A DNA stretch of 57,030 bases from a virus. Below are positions 39,218 through 47,669 of this stretch, in pieces (within the stretch, counting starts at the first letter, position 1; each line of letters opens with the position of its first letter). The stretch lies in IMG/VR virus record IMGVR_UViG_3300009034_000045, positions 1-57,030 of that record; one strand, 5' to 3'. The notes under the pieces were generated by a model. That model ran no database searches. It worked only from the letters and a program-made list of their open reading frames with translations, and was not told the DNA's origin. A program made the position numbers and the translations under genes.

Positions 39218-39468
39218 TAGAAAGAACAATCAACGACAATAGAAGAATCAAGGCGCTCTACTATAATTCGCATGACCTCTTCACCGGATATGTCTGTACG
39301 GAGCAGAATAAACCGACTTGCTTGCAGCTTGATATGTTTGAGATTTGCGATTTGATCGAGCCATACGAGGAGAACGGAGAGATGGCGCCTCAAACTTGGT
39401 TCGCGATCTATAAAGGTGGCGCCATCTGGAGGCGGGTTTCCGGGAAAGACGTCACCGTGGAGTATTGA
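39214..39468 (+). CDS. Small protein, 84 aa
   Basis: ATGA overlap; beta-rich (IKALYYNSHDLFTGYVCTEQ; QTWFAIYKGGAIWRRVSG). Unknown. Confidence 0.6.
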   Translation: MIERTINDNRRIKALYYNSHDLFTGYVCTEQNKPTCLQLDMFEICDLIEPYEENGEMAPQTWFAIYKGGAIWRRVSGKDVTVEY

Positions 39469-39471
39469 AAT

Positions 39472-39771
39472 ATGAAGATGAATCAAGATACTCTGATCGG
39501 GGCTTTCCGTTTGGCGTTGTTCGGAATCATCTCCTTCGGCCTGGGGACTGTCTTCGGGCTGTACCTGGTCACGATGCAGCAGACCACGGTCCTATCTGCA
39601 AAAATAAAGGAACTGACGGCGCAGACCGAGCGCCTGATCCGTTTCGAGGGCAAGATCCTGGCCTACCAGAGGGACGTGGACGAGAGGTTCCAGGAGTTCA
39701 ACAGCAGGTTCAACCGGATCGAGTTCATCATGGGGATTTCCAGGTACCAGAACACCGACGGGTTGGAATAG
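39472..39771 (+). CDS. Membrane-anchored coiled-coil protein, 99 aa
   Basis: One transmembrane helix FRLALFGIISFGLGTVFGLY (about 12-31) then a coiled coil (SAKIKELTAQTERLIRFEGK). Unknown role; could sit at the host membrane. Confidence 0.65.
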   Translation: MKMNQDTLIGAFRLALFGIISFGLGTVFGLYLVTMQQTTVLSAKIKELTAQTERLIRFEGKILAYQRDVDERFQEFNSRFNRIEFIMGISRYQNTDGLE

Positions 39772-39775
39772 CAAT

Positions 39776-41563
39776 ATGCCGCCAAATAAGATCTCAGCGA
39801 TAGTTGAAGACGATACTGTATATCTGAGGCTCCCCTATGAGCTCAAAGAGCGAGCAAAGAGCCTGCCCGCCTACCGTTGGGACAAGAAGAGGAGAGTGTG
39901 GACGTTTCCCGCCACAGCCGCCGTCGCCGGCAACATCATCGATGAGTTCAGCTATGTGGAGAGGGACAAGGAGTTCATTGAGCTCGAGAACCTCTTCCTC
40001 GCGAGGAGAGTCGCTCATAAATATCTGAACTTCAAGAAAGGCTCATTGAAGGAGCCGGAGATTGTCAAGGGATCCTCGTGGCACCACCAGCTCCAGGCTT
40101 ACAATTTCATAGCCTCGCTGTGGGGGGGCATCTCCAACGGCGCTCCCCGCGGCGGGGCGCTCCTCGCCTACGACATGGGGACCGGCAAGTCCCGCGTCGC
40201 CATACAATTGATCGAGAACTTTGCATTGAAGAAAGTGCTCATCCTCTGTCCGAAGTCCGTGATGGATGTCTGGCCGGAACAGATTGAAAGACACGCGAGA
40301 TATGATCTAAGCTATTTACCGATTGTTCTCAATAACGAAAGCGTGAAGCGAAGAGCGGAGATGATGAAACATTTTCGTGATCGCTCCCGTCTCTTCGTCC
40401 TCAACTACGACGCCGCCTGGCGTGGCGATATGAGAAAAGCGATCCTCGAAATCAACTGGGATCTCGTCATCCTGGACGAGGCACACCGGATCAAGTCGCC
40501 GAACTCCGCCATCTCCAAGTTCTGCGCCGAGCTCGGGAGCAGGATCCCGGCAAGGCTGGCGATGACAGGGACACCGCTGCCGCACTCCCCTCTTGACGCC
40601 TTCGCGCTGTACCGCTTCCTCGACCCCGGCATCTTCGGCCTGAGTCACTACAGATTCAAGGAGGAGTACGCCGTGCTCGGTGGATTCGAGCAGAAGCAGG
40701 TGGTCGCATTTCGGAACCTCGACGAGCTCCATGACAAGATGTACAGCATAGCGATACGCGTTACGAAAGAGGAGTGCCTCGACCTGCCCGAGCTTATCCA
40801 TGAGCGCCTGACCTGCTCGCTGAAGGAGAAGACGCGAAAGATCTACGACAAGATCGAGAATGATTTCTACGCCGAGCTCGAGGGCGGAGAGGTGACGGCG
40901 GCAAACATACTCGTGAAGATACTAAGACTTCAGCAGATAACCTCCGGTCACGTGACCGACGACGAGGGCAAGCAGCTATGGATAGACGACTCGAAGGAGA
41001 AACTGCTCGAGGACTTTCTTCAGGATTTGCCGAAAGACGAACCGGTCGTCGTCTTCTGCCGCTTCCGGAATGATCTTGACGCGGTTCATCGGGTAGTTAA
41101 TAGAATCTGTTATGTTCCGATCGGGCGATTTACTGACCTCTATGATCAAATCATCCCTGTTGCGAGAATGCATCGCGGAAGCCTGGAGCTTTCTGGAAGA
41201 GTAAATCAACTCAAAGCTTGGCAAGAAGGAGAAGGACATATCCTCGCCGTCCAGATCCAGAGCGGCGGCGTGGGGATCGATCTTACTCGGGCGGCTTACG
41301 CCATTTATTACTCGGTGGGATATTCGCTCGCCGATTACCTCCAGAGCGTGAGCCGCCTGCATCGCCCAGGACAGAAGCGGAAGGTGAGCTGCTACCACCT
41401 GGTGGCCAGCAACACAATCGACGAGAAGGTGTACAAGGCCCTCGAAAAGAGGGAAGAGGTTATCGAGAGCGTTTTGGGGGTCATCGAACCTCCAGCGTTG
41501 CAGGCTCTCCGCCGGCCGGGATGCCCAGAAAAAAATGAATCTCAACTACAAGACAAAAAATAA
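39776..41563 (+). CDS. SNF2-family helicase/ATPase
   Basis: The protein has 595 residues. Motifs: MGTGKSRVAI (I, about 135), LILCPKSVMDVW (Ia), VILDEAHRIKSP (II, about 231), AMTGTPLPHSPLD (III), VVVFCRFRND, QSGGVGIDL (V, about 497) and SVSRLHRPGQ (VI, about 525). The N-terminus has a HARP-like start (YLRLPYELKERAKSLPAYRW). The last 25 residues derive from an inverted 41-bp piece of the portal gene (41487-41527), giving an unusual end EPPALQALRRPGCP. It probably remodels DNA in replication or repair. Confidence 0.9.
   Translation: MPPNKISAIVEDDTVYLRLPYELKERAKSLPAYRWDKKRRVWTFPATAAVAGNIIDEFSYVERDKEFIELENLFLARRVAHKYLNFKKGSLKEPEIVKGSSWHHQLQAYNFIASLWGGISNGAPRGGALLAYDMGTGKSRVAIQLIENFALKKVLILCPKSVMDVWPEQIERHARYDLSYLPIVLNNESVKRRAEMMKHFRDRSRLFVLNYDAAWRGDMRKAILEINWDLVILDEAHRIKSPNSAISKFCAELGSRIPARLAMTGTPLPHSPLDAFALYRFLDPGIFGLSHYRFKEEYAVLGGFEQKQVVAFRNLDELHDKMYSIAIRVTKEECLDLPELIHERLTCSLKEKTRKIYDKIENDFYAELEGGEVTAANILVKILRLQQITSGHVTDDEGKQLWIDDSKEKLLEDFLQDLPKDEPVVVFCRFRNDLDAVHRVVNRICYVPIGRFTDLYDQIIPVARMHRGSLELSGRVNQLKAWQEGEGHILAVQIQSGGVGIDLTRAAYAIYYSVGYSLADYLQSVSRLHRPGQKRKVSCYHLVASNTIDEKVYKALEKREEVIESVLGVIEPPALQALRRPGCPEKNESQLQDKK
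41487..41527 (-). repeat. Exact inverted copy of 41 bp of the portal gene
   Basis: The reverse complement (TGGGCATCCCGGCCGGCGGA...) is identical to 1634-1674 over 41 bases; further matches flank it with a few mismatches. In the portal it encodes ASRPAESLQRWRF in frame, so the portal is the likely source. Confidence 0.9.
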
Positions 41564-41579
41564 AATCAATGTGAGATTT

Positions 41580-41699
41580 ATGTTCAACTGGCGACAATTC
41601 GAATTCTGGTTTCATTGGTGGACGCCAGCTTGGCACAAAGGAAGAGGGCCTTACATCAGCATAGGATTCGGCATGTTCGCTTTTTATCGAGGATACTAA
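41580..41699 (+). CDS. Small aromatic protein, 39 aa
   Basis: MFNWRQFEFWFHWWTPAW then SIGFGMFAFYRGY. The pattern (F/W-rich, GFGxFxxxxY) is like small phage proteins of unknown function. No clear SD. Confidence 0.45.
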   Translation: MFNWRQFEFWFHWWTPAWHKGRGPYISIGFGMFAFYRGY

Positions 41700-41734
41700 T
41701 TTCTTTCAAGCAACCAAGAAAAGGAGTAAGGACT

Positions 41735-42493
41735 ATGGGACGAAAAAAGACGACGAAACAGAGCAAGGCGCTCGCCGCCCAGGGAGGAGAGTACGCGGCT
41801 CTCGCGCGCTCGCCGGAGCAGATCAAGGAGATCATCCAGACGAACGTGGGCCAGGAAGGGCTCACGCTCATGGATCTGGACCGGATCAAGATACCGGCCG
41901 GTGGCGCGACGGTGTGGAGCGTCCCGACGCTGAAGGGAGAGGAGCACCACGAGGAGATAGAAGGCGTCATCGTCGCACACAAGATGGCGCGCGCCTACTG
42001 GGAGCGCAGCATCAAAGAGACAGGCGGCGGCGAGCCTCCCGACTGCTCGAGCGACGACGGCGTGGCCGGTCTCGGCGATCCGGGAGGCAACTGTTCGCAG
42101 TGCCCCCTGAACGTCTTCGGCACGGCCGAGGGCAAGGGCAAGGCGAAGGGTAGGGGCAAGGCTTGCAAGGAGCTCCGCATCGTCTTCATGATCCTGCCGA
42201 ACAACCTGATACCGGTGCTCTTCATGCTCCCGCCGACGAGCATCGGGCCGATGCGCAAGTACTTCCTGAAGCTGGCGAGCGAGGGGCTGCCCTCCAACGG
42301 CGTGACGACGAAGTTCTGCCTCTCGGCGACGAAGAACAAGGACGGCATCAAGTACGCCCAGGCGAACCCGCTGCTCGGCCGCGAGCTCAACGAGGACGAG
42401 ATCCAGAGGGTGCGCGCCTACTCCGCGGCGATAGCGCCGGCCATCAACGCGAGGCGCGCCGACTACGTGCGGCAGGACGAGGCCGAGGGATAG
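41735..42493 (+). CDS. Phage protein with a cysteine/lysine cluster, 252 aa
   Basis: ATG 41735 follows AAAGGAGTAAGGACT. SVPTLKGEEHHEEIEGVIV, then CSSDDGVAGLGDPGGNCSQC (about 103-122), PLNVFGTA, GRGKACKELRIVFMILPNNL, LMLPPTSIGPMRKYFLKL and TTKFCLSATKNKDGIKYAQA. I recognise this as a frequent uncharacterised family of phage replication regions; metal binding by the cysteines is likely. It could be a ssDNA-binding protein, unproven. Confidence 0.6.
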   Translation: MGRKKTTKQSKALAAQGGEYAALARSPEQIKEIIQTNVGQEGLTLMDLDRIKIPAGGATVWSVPTLKGEEHHEEIEGVIVAHKMARAYWERSIKETGGGEPPDCSSDDGVAGLGDPGGNCSQCPLNVFGTAEGKGKAKGRGKACKELRIVFMILPNNLIPVLFMLPPTSIGPMRKYFLKLASEGLPSNGVTTKFCLSATKNKDGIKYAQANPLLGRELNEDEIQRVRAYSAAIAPAINARRADYVRQDEAEG

Positions 42494-42495
42494 GA

Positions 42496-42789
42496 ATGAG
42501 TCACCGTGCCGGCGAGCTGAGCCCAAGGACCGCCAACAACCAAGTAGGCGACGCTCTCAGCCAACCTCTGGGCGACTGCCATGACCCGGTACGGTTCACA
42601 AGTTCTCGCGGCTCGGCGCGATTTGTTCGAAGCGTTTTAACGTGTGAACTTTGTGGGCGGCGTTACTTACAGATAAGACCTTGGTCGATTCAATACATGT
42701 CGGCAATGTGTGGTCGCTGTAAGAAGTATCGTAATCAATTCGAGGTGAACTGGTACAGAGAATCGCGATGGATGGGAAAAACGTATTGA
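42496..42789 (+). CDS. Zinc-ribbon protein, 97 aa
   Basis: ATG 42496 just after the previous stop. CELCGRRYLQIRPW and CGRCKKYRNQFEVNW form a zinc ribbon (about 50-75). Its first half is Ser/Arg-rich and has no family. Unknown. Confidence 0.6.
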   Translation: MSHRAGELSPRTANNQVGDALSQPLGDCHDPVRFTSSRGSARFVRSVLTCELCGRRYLQIRPWSIQYMSAMCGRCKKYRNQFEVNWYRESRWMGKTY

Positions 42790-42995
42790 GTTCTCGCGGC
42801 TCGGCGTGGTTAGGCGTAAGGCGCAGTCGTAGCGTGGCCGCTGACCCGGGTGGCACAAGTCATGTCGGAGAGACCCCATCGCCGTACGGCAGCCGCGAGG
42901 CGCCCGCGCTTGGGCATCGGGTGAGAGTAGGGTAGGGCATATGGGGTCCTTCAGCCGGGTGATGGGAAACCGGCAGCGCGGGAAAGGATGGAGCG
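42790..42995 (+). other. Non-coding, GC-rich stretch with structured element copy 1
   Basis: No gene is supported. CGGCAGCCGCGAGG (from 42887) then CCCGCGCT (42903-42910) pairs with AGCGCGGG (42975-42982), enclosing GCCGG/CCGGC (42954-42974). The same layout recurs at 43471-43552. Confidence 0.6.
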
Positions 42996-43361
42996 GTGAA
43001 GAAACTGAAGAAGACGAGTAAACGTTTCCAGCAAATGATGGGGAAGTTCTCAGAAGAGCTTCACAGGCTAAAGCGGGAAAGCGACGAAAAGAGGTTCAAC
43101 TGGGCATTTGACTCGCGGCTCGGTACGGCGAAGGAGACGAAAATGAAGCTAGAACCATCCACCGTTGGCATGGCGATCCGTCACCATCTCAACAACATCC
43201 GACTATCACGGCAGTTTGAGTTGACGCCCGAGTTGATGTTGGCCCGGCCCCAGGAGATCACACTCCACCAAGGCGGCCAAGCGGTCCTTGTACCACCAAA
43301 CCCTCCCCATCTGTGGGATACAATGGTGGTAGGAGCGGACCACCTGGAGGGGTTCTTTTAA
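42996..43361 (+). CDS. Unknown basic protein, 121 aa
   Basis: GTG 42996 with AAGGATGGAGCG upstream. Basic N-terminus (KKLKKTSKRFQQMMGKFSEE) and a C-terminal part with VGMAIRHHLNNIRLSRQFEL and HQGGQAVLVPPNPPHLWD. No family is recognised. Confidence 0.55.
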   Translation: MKKLKKTSKRFQQMMGKFSEELHRLKRESDEKRFNWAFDSRLGTAKETKMKLEPSTVGMAIRHHLNNIRLSRQFELTPELMLARPQEITLHQGGQAVLVPPNPPHLWDTMVVGADHLEGFF

Positions 43362-43519
43362 TGGCCGAGGCAATGACCGCAATGGCCTATAAACAGCACC
43401 TTGCCAGACAATGTGGTGAGTGGAACAAGCAGCAGTTAGCGCTGCCTGACCGCCACCACAACAGTCCCGCCGGCAGCCGCGAGAAGCCCGCGTTCCCATG
43501 GTGGTCGAGGCGGCCGTAA
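43361..43519 (+). CDS. Small protein, 52 aa
   Basis: ATG overlaps the previous TAA. AYKQHLARQCGEWNKQQLAL then basic end FPWWSRRP. Its last codons overlap the structured element copy 2. Confidence 0.5.
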   Translation: MAEAMTAMAYKQHLARQCGEWNKQQLALPDRHHNSPAGSREKPAFPWWSRRP

Positions 43520-43823
43520 TGGCTGGGCCGGTTCGATTCCGGCCAGCGCGGGGAGCCCGCGCTGTCTGTAGCCTCTCGAGGAAAGCTTCGGGCAGCGCGG
43601 GCAGCTTTCTTGCGCGACTGGACGAGATAATGAATTGGATCCAAAGAGACAAGAGAAAGCGCAGGCTCGGCAATCCCGCCGAGCATCGCCCGGTGGTCGT
43701 CCGGGCCGGGCAACCTTTCCGTGGGGGCCGGCGCACCGTCCTCCTTGCGTGCGCTAGTCCCGCTTCCCAAGGAAGCGCCGGTCCCCGTAGGAAGAAAAAC
43801 ATAAATAAGGACAAGGAAATGAG
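43471..43823 (+). ncRNA. Structured, GC-rich RNA region (candidate non-coding RNA)
   Basis: It contains CGGCAGCCGCGAGAAGCCCG (from 43471); CCCGCGTT (43487-43494) can pair with AGCGCGGG (43545-43552). Further stems: GGCCGG/CCGGCC (43526-43544, loop TTCGATT), AGCGCGGG/CCCGCGCT (43545-43563), GAAAGCT/AGCTTTC (43581-43609), GCTCGGC/GCCGAGC (43665-43684), GCCCGG/CCGGGC (43688-43706), and GGGGGCCGGCGC/GCGCCGGTCCCC (43723-43786). The last can swap with GCGCAC/GTGCGC plus CGCTTCC/GGAAGCG. No convincing gene lies here. No known RNA class is recognised. Confidence 0.55.
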
Positions 43824-45434
43824 ATGCCAGACAAGGCCCAGGCGCGGAAGTTCCTCGACGAGCTGTTCTCCGGGAGGCCCGAGGAGAGCAGGATCCTGAT
43901 CTGGAGCCTCCCCTCGAAGAGCAGCCGGTGGTTCTCCTCAACGGAGGATGCGGCGGGGTACGGCGCCGGACTCGAGGGTGCCGAGGTCTACGTCGGCTGC
44001 GGCCTGGCCGGTAGGGACATGGGGCCGAACGCACGCTGCAAGGCGGCCGACATCGTCGGCGTCCCGGGCGTCTGGATTGACATCGACGTCAAGGGACCGA
44101 CGCACAAGAAGCCGAACCTCCCGCCGAACCGCAAGGAAGCGATGAAGCTCCTCGACGGCGCGCCGCTGAAGCCCACCATCGTCGTGGACTCCGGCGGCGG
44201 TTACCAGGCATGGTGGTGCTTTCGCGAATTCTGGACCTTTGACATCGACGAGGAGCGCCAGAACGCCGAGAGGGTGACGCGCGGATGGAACCAGGCCATG
44301 AAAAACCTCGCCGCGGAGAGGGGCTGGGACGTCGACGCCACGTGGGACCTGGCGCGCATCTTCCGCCTGCCCGGCACCAACAACAACAAAGGCAAGTCCC
44401 CGCGGCCCGTGAGGATCGTCAAGCTCGACGATGCCCGCTACAACCTTTCGGACTTCGAGCTCTACCTCTCGGAAACCAAGACGCCCTCAACAGCGAGAAG
44501 CAGTCAGGAGATCGCCAGCAGGATAAAGCTAAATCTGCAAGCGGAGCCACCAGTAAAGTTCTTCGCACTACTGGAAAACATCCCGAAAGCGAAAGCGACA
44601 TGGGACAAGAAACGAAAAGATCTGGGAGATCAAAGCGCCAGTTCCTACGACATGTCGATGACTGATTATTGTGTGGCAGCTTTATATGAAGACCAGGAAA
44701 TAGCAGACACCCTCATCGCGATGCGAAGAAGGCATGGATCAGACCTGAAACCTCGCGACGACTACTACGGTCGGACCATCGCGCGGGCGCGAGCCGACAT
44801 AAAGATAGAAGCTGAAGTCAAAGAGGCGGAGGAAACCATCGACAAGCTCGTCGACGGCGAGGAGACGGAAGAAAAAATACTCGATGTCATAAACAAGCGC
44901 CTCAAAACGAGAATAGTGAAGCTCGAAAAGTATCTCAGCGACCCGCCGACCTACAGGGTGGAGACGGAGGACGGCAAGAGCTACCACTTCAGCTCGAAGC
45001 AGATCCTCCGCCAGGCCAACTTCAGAGACCGGTACTTCGAGCTGTCAAACCGGCAGCCGCTCCTCGTGAAGCCGGCGCAGTGGGGGAAGATCACCGCCCT
45101 CGTCTCCCGGCACATCGACGAGAATCAGGTAGAGCTCGGCCCCGAGGCCACGGATGACGGGAGCGTCGAAGGCTGGATCCAGCAGTATCTGGACTACAGG
45201 AAGCCGGGAGAAAGCCTCGACAAGAGCGTCGTGGAGCGCGATCTACCCTGGCAGGACAGCGACTTTATCTACTTACGCAACTGCGATCTACGCGGCTATC
45301 TGATACGGTATCTGGGCATTCAGATGGGCCACAAGGAGCTGCCTAAACGCTTACGCAGCATAGGGATAGGCCATACGACGAAGAATGTCCCAGGCAAGAA
45401 GACATCACGGAGCTACTGGAAAGTGAGAAAGTAG
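43824..45434 (+). CDS. AEP-type primase/polymerase
   Basis: The protein has 536 residues. GVPGVWIDIDVKG (about 79-91; DxD metal site), TIVVDSGGGYQAWWCF (about 118-133) and TWDLARIFRLPGTNNNKG (about 173-190) are the three archaeo-eukaryotic primase (primase-polymerase) motifs as found in phage and plasmid proteins. The C-terminal half is a helical region with coiled coil. It synthesises primers for phage DNA replication. It follows the structured RNA region. Confidence 0.82.
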   Translation: MPDKAQARKFLDELFSGRPEESRILIWSLPSKSSRWFSSTEDAAGYGAGLEGAEVYVGCGLAGRDMGPNARCKAADIVGVPGVWIDIDVKGPTHKKPNLPPNRKEAMKLLDGAPLKPTIVVDSGGGYQAWWCFREFWTFDIDEERQNAERVTRGWNQAMKNLAAERGWDVDATWDLARIFRLPGTNNNKGKSPRPVRIVKLDDARYNLSDFELYLSETKTPSTARSSQEIASRIKLNLQAEPPVKFFALLENIPKAKATWDKKRKDLGDQSASSYDMSMTDYCVAALYEDQEIADTLIAMRRRHGSDLKPRDDYYGRTIARARADIKIEAEVKEAEETIDKLVDGEETEEKILDVINKRLKTRIVKLEKYLSDPPTYRVETEDGKSYHFSSKQILRQANFRDRYFELSNRQPLLVKPAQWGKITALVSRHIDENQVELGPEATDDGSVEGWIQQYLDYRKPGESLDKSVVERDLPWQDSDFIYLRNCDLRGYLIRYLGIQMGHKELPKRLRSIGIGHTTKNVPGKKTSRSYWKVRK

Positions 45435-45596
45435 CAAACGGGTTTCTATAGGGGGTTTTTTTCATTTTAAAATATTTTTTGGTGCGAAAAATGGTAAATA
45501 TGATAAAAGGTAAAAAAGTCCTTTGAAATAAGTGAGTTATGATATTAATTCAAATTTTGCCATTTTTTTGGTAAATAACAGAAGAAAAGAGGAAGA
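45435..45596 (+). other. A/T-rich intergenic region
   Basis: 160 bases strongly A/T-rich, with GGTAAAT repeated (near 45490 and 45575). A promoter for the methylase gene is expected, but no clear -35/-10 pair is present. No good terminator stem precedes the T run at about 45463. Confidence 0.4.
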
Positions 45597-46685
45597 ATGA
45601 AAATCTCAAGCCAGAAAAAATACCAATTGTTCGAGAATTTGAGAAAAGAAGAGTTCACCGCGCTGGAGCAGGATATCATCAAGCGAGGAATAAAGGTCCC
45701 CATTGAGGTTGATGAAAGCGGCAACATACTGGACGGCCACAACCGGATCGCCATCGCCCGGAAACACAACATCGAATACGAGACCATCAAGAGGAAATTC
45801 AGGAACGAGGAAGAGAAGCGCGAGCACATCATCAAGCTCAACCTCGCCCGCAGGATGCTCCAGCCATGGCAATGGGGGAAGGCTTTCAGAGAATTATTGA
45901 AGGTACGAGGCGTAAAACTTGGTAGTGGAGGAAAAATGGATAGAGGGCAAAGTGCAACTGTTGCACTTTGCACTAAAGAAATTGGAGTTCCCAGAAGAAC
46001 AGCATTTCATCGAATGGAACAGGCTACCGAATACGAGAATCTGTCAGCGAAGCAGAAAGAAGAGGTAAGAGAAGGGACAGAATCACTGACGGATATCATC
46101 CGCAACAAGAAGAAAGACATTACCCGTACAGAGCGGATGAAGGAGATAGGAAACATCAAGGGAAAATACTTTCTCATCTATGCCGACCCGCCATGGAGAT
46201 ACGAGCGCACGATATCCTCATCTCGGGAAGTGGAAAGACATTACCCCACAATGGAGCTTGAGGAAATAAAAGCGGCGAAGCCTTTCGGAAAACCGATCCA
46301 AGAATTCGTTGGAGACGATGCCATCCTTTATCTGTGGACACCCAATCCAAAGTTGGAAGAAGCGCTCGAGGTTCTCAACGCTTGGGGATTCACCTACAGG
46401 ACCAATATGGCGTGGATAAAGGATTCAATCGGTCCAGGCTACTGGGTTAGAAGCAGGCACGAACTCTTGTTGATCGGAACCAAGGGAGCGCCGCCCACTC
46501 CCAAGGTAAACTTGAGGCCTGATTCTGTCATCGAAGCTCCGAGAAGAAAGCATAGCGAGAAACCAGAAACAATGTACGGATTTCTCGAAAAGATGTTTCC
46601 CAAATGTCGTCGGTTGGAGATGTTTAATAGACAAGAAAGAAAAGGCTGGGATTGCTGGGGAAATGAACCGGAGGTGAAAAAATGA
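45597..46685 (+). CDS. ParB-like domain fused to MT-A70 adenine methyltransferase
   Basis: The protein has 362 residues. The N-terminus has PIEVDESGNILDGHNRIAIA (about 37-56), the ParB/Srx-type fold with a helix-rich part to ~170. DPPWRYERTISSSREVERHY (about 197-216), DAILYLWTPNPKLEEALEVL, SRHELLLIGTKG and KPETMYGFLEKMFP are the MT-A70 family motifs (DPPW catalytic). It is expected to make m6A in DNA or RNA. The next gene, a nuclease, starts inside its end (ATGA-type overlap). Confidence 0.9.
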   Translation: MKISSQKKYQLFENLRKEEFTALEQDIIKRGIKVPIEVDESGNILDGHNRIAIARKHNIEYETIKRKFRNEEEKREHIIKLNLARRMLQPWQWGKAFRELLKVRGVKLGSGGKMDRGQSATVALCTKEIGVPRRTAFHRMEQATEYENLSAKQKEEVREGTESLTDIIRNKKKDITRTERMKEIGNIKGKYFLIYADPPWRYERTISSSREVERHYPTMELEEIKAAKPFGKPIQEFVGDDAILYLWTPNPKLEEALEVLNAWGFTYRTNMAWIKDSIGPGYWVRSRHELLLIGTKGAPPTPKVNLRPDSVIEAPRRKHSEKPETMYGFLEKMFPKCRRLEMFNRQERKGWDCWGNEPEVKK

Positions 46686-47278
46686 TCACAAAAGAGTGCG
46701 TGGCTCTTGGAGAAGAAGGAGAAAAAATAATAGCGTTCGGATTGAAGAAACGAGGCCACATCATTCTCAACGTGGCGAAGATAGAAGAAAAAGGCGCGCC
46801 TCTTTTTAGAAGTGCCACACGCAACATTATTGCGCCTGATTTTTTCACGGCAAACAAGGGCAAGAGCATGTTTGTCGAAGCCAAAGCAAAAACTAAAGCC
46901 AATCCTTGGGATGGAAGATACGGCCGGCCAGAAGGTTTAGGAACAGGCAGAGAACGCGGCCCTTTTCATGGATTCGAGGTGAGACATGCAGAAAACTATC
47001 ATTCCGTACAGGAAGAGACAGGCATCAATGTGTTAGTTCTTTTGTATGAAAAAAGCACAGGAGATGTTTTGTCGATAAGTGTCAACGACATTAATCATTG
47101 TGGTTACCCAGGAATAATGCCTGGCAAAGATGGGGAAAAAGAAATACCCATGATTAATATCCCAAGAAGCAGATTCAAATTTGAATGGAATGTTAAAAAA
47201 GACTATCAAGAGCTTGCAGCGGAAAACTTGAAAAATGATCCGAGAAAATTTCCAGAAGGTACTGACATTATTTTCTAA
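46682..47278 (+). CDS. PD-(D/E)XK-type nuclease
   Basis: The protein has 198 residues. GEEGEKIIAFGLKKRGHII then IAPDFFTANKGKSMFVEAKA (about 50-69; PD...ExK) and VRHAENYHSVQEETGINVLV form a restriction-endonuclease-like core. It overlaps the methylase by four bases, suggesting a methylase-nuclease pair or a recombination nuclease. Confidence 0.75.
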   Translation: MITKECVALGEEGEKIIAFGLKKRGHIILNVAKIEEKGAPLFRSATRNIIAPDFFTANKGKSMFVEAKAKTKANPWDGRYGRPEGLGTGRERGPFHGFEVRHAENYHSVQEETGINVLVLLYEKSTGDVLSISVNDINHCGYPGIMPGKDGEKEIPMINIPRSRFKFEWNVKKDYQELAAENLKNDPRKFPEGTDIIF

Positions 47279-47317
47279 TGATCCTTGGATTCTGTGTTCG
47301 AAGAAAGGAGAAAGATC

Positions 47318-47617
47318 ATGGACAAACCAATCTCGGTTGAAAATCGGAAACAGGATTTCCTGAAAGCGGTATTTGAATTCCTGCTCAGGCCGTTCGGGCT
47401 GAAAGTGGAGAAGAAAATGCCATGGGAAATGGAAGAAGGTAAGTGGGAGCACAGATACTTGCATCCGGAGGACGGTGAATTTGTCGGAGCGCATGTATCA
47501 AGCTTCCGCTACAACCATCAAGACTACAAGCCGGATCCGAGGCTCAAATTCACTCATGATCTTCACTCTCAGAAGATTTCAGAATCCAAGTATCTCGGAT
47601 TGTTTAAGGTTGCGTAA
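47318..47617 (+). CDS. Unknown protein, 99 aa
   Basis: ATG 47318 follows AAAGGAGAAAGATC. The protein has a helical start (FLKAVFEFLLRPFGLKVEKK) and His-rich aromatic end (HVSSFRYNHQDYKPDP). Unknown. Confidence 0.6.
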   Translation: MDKPISVENRKQDFLKAVFEFLLRPFGLKVEKKMPWEMEEGKWEHRYLHPEDGEFVGAHVSSFRYNHQDYKPDPRLKFTHDLHSQKISESKYLGLFKVA

Positions 47618-47669
47618 ATGATCGCCGAACACAGGATCCACATCGATAATGCGTGATCATAGCGTTTTT

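Noticed and set aside
43487-43552. tRNA gene suggested by a T-arm-like GGCCGG-TTCGATT-CCGGCC and an 8-bp closing stem
   Set aside because: Only about 32 bases lie between the acceptor-like arm and the T-arm, too few for D and anticodon arms. No 7-nt anticodon loop forms, so it is kept as part of a structured RNA region.
43498-43899. 133-aa frame over the hairpin region
   Set aside because: It is arginine/serine-rich with no domain, overlaps the primase start, and its DNA is full of perfect stems, so coding is unlikely.
45435-45475. Terminator after the primase gene
   Set aside because: There is a T run, but no stem of useful length directly before it.
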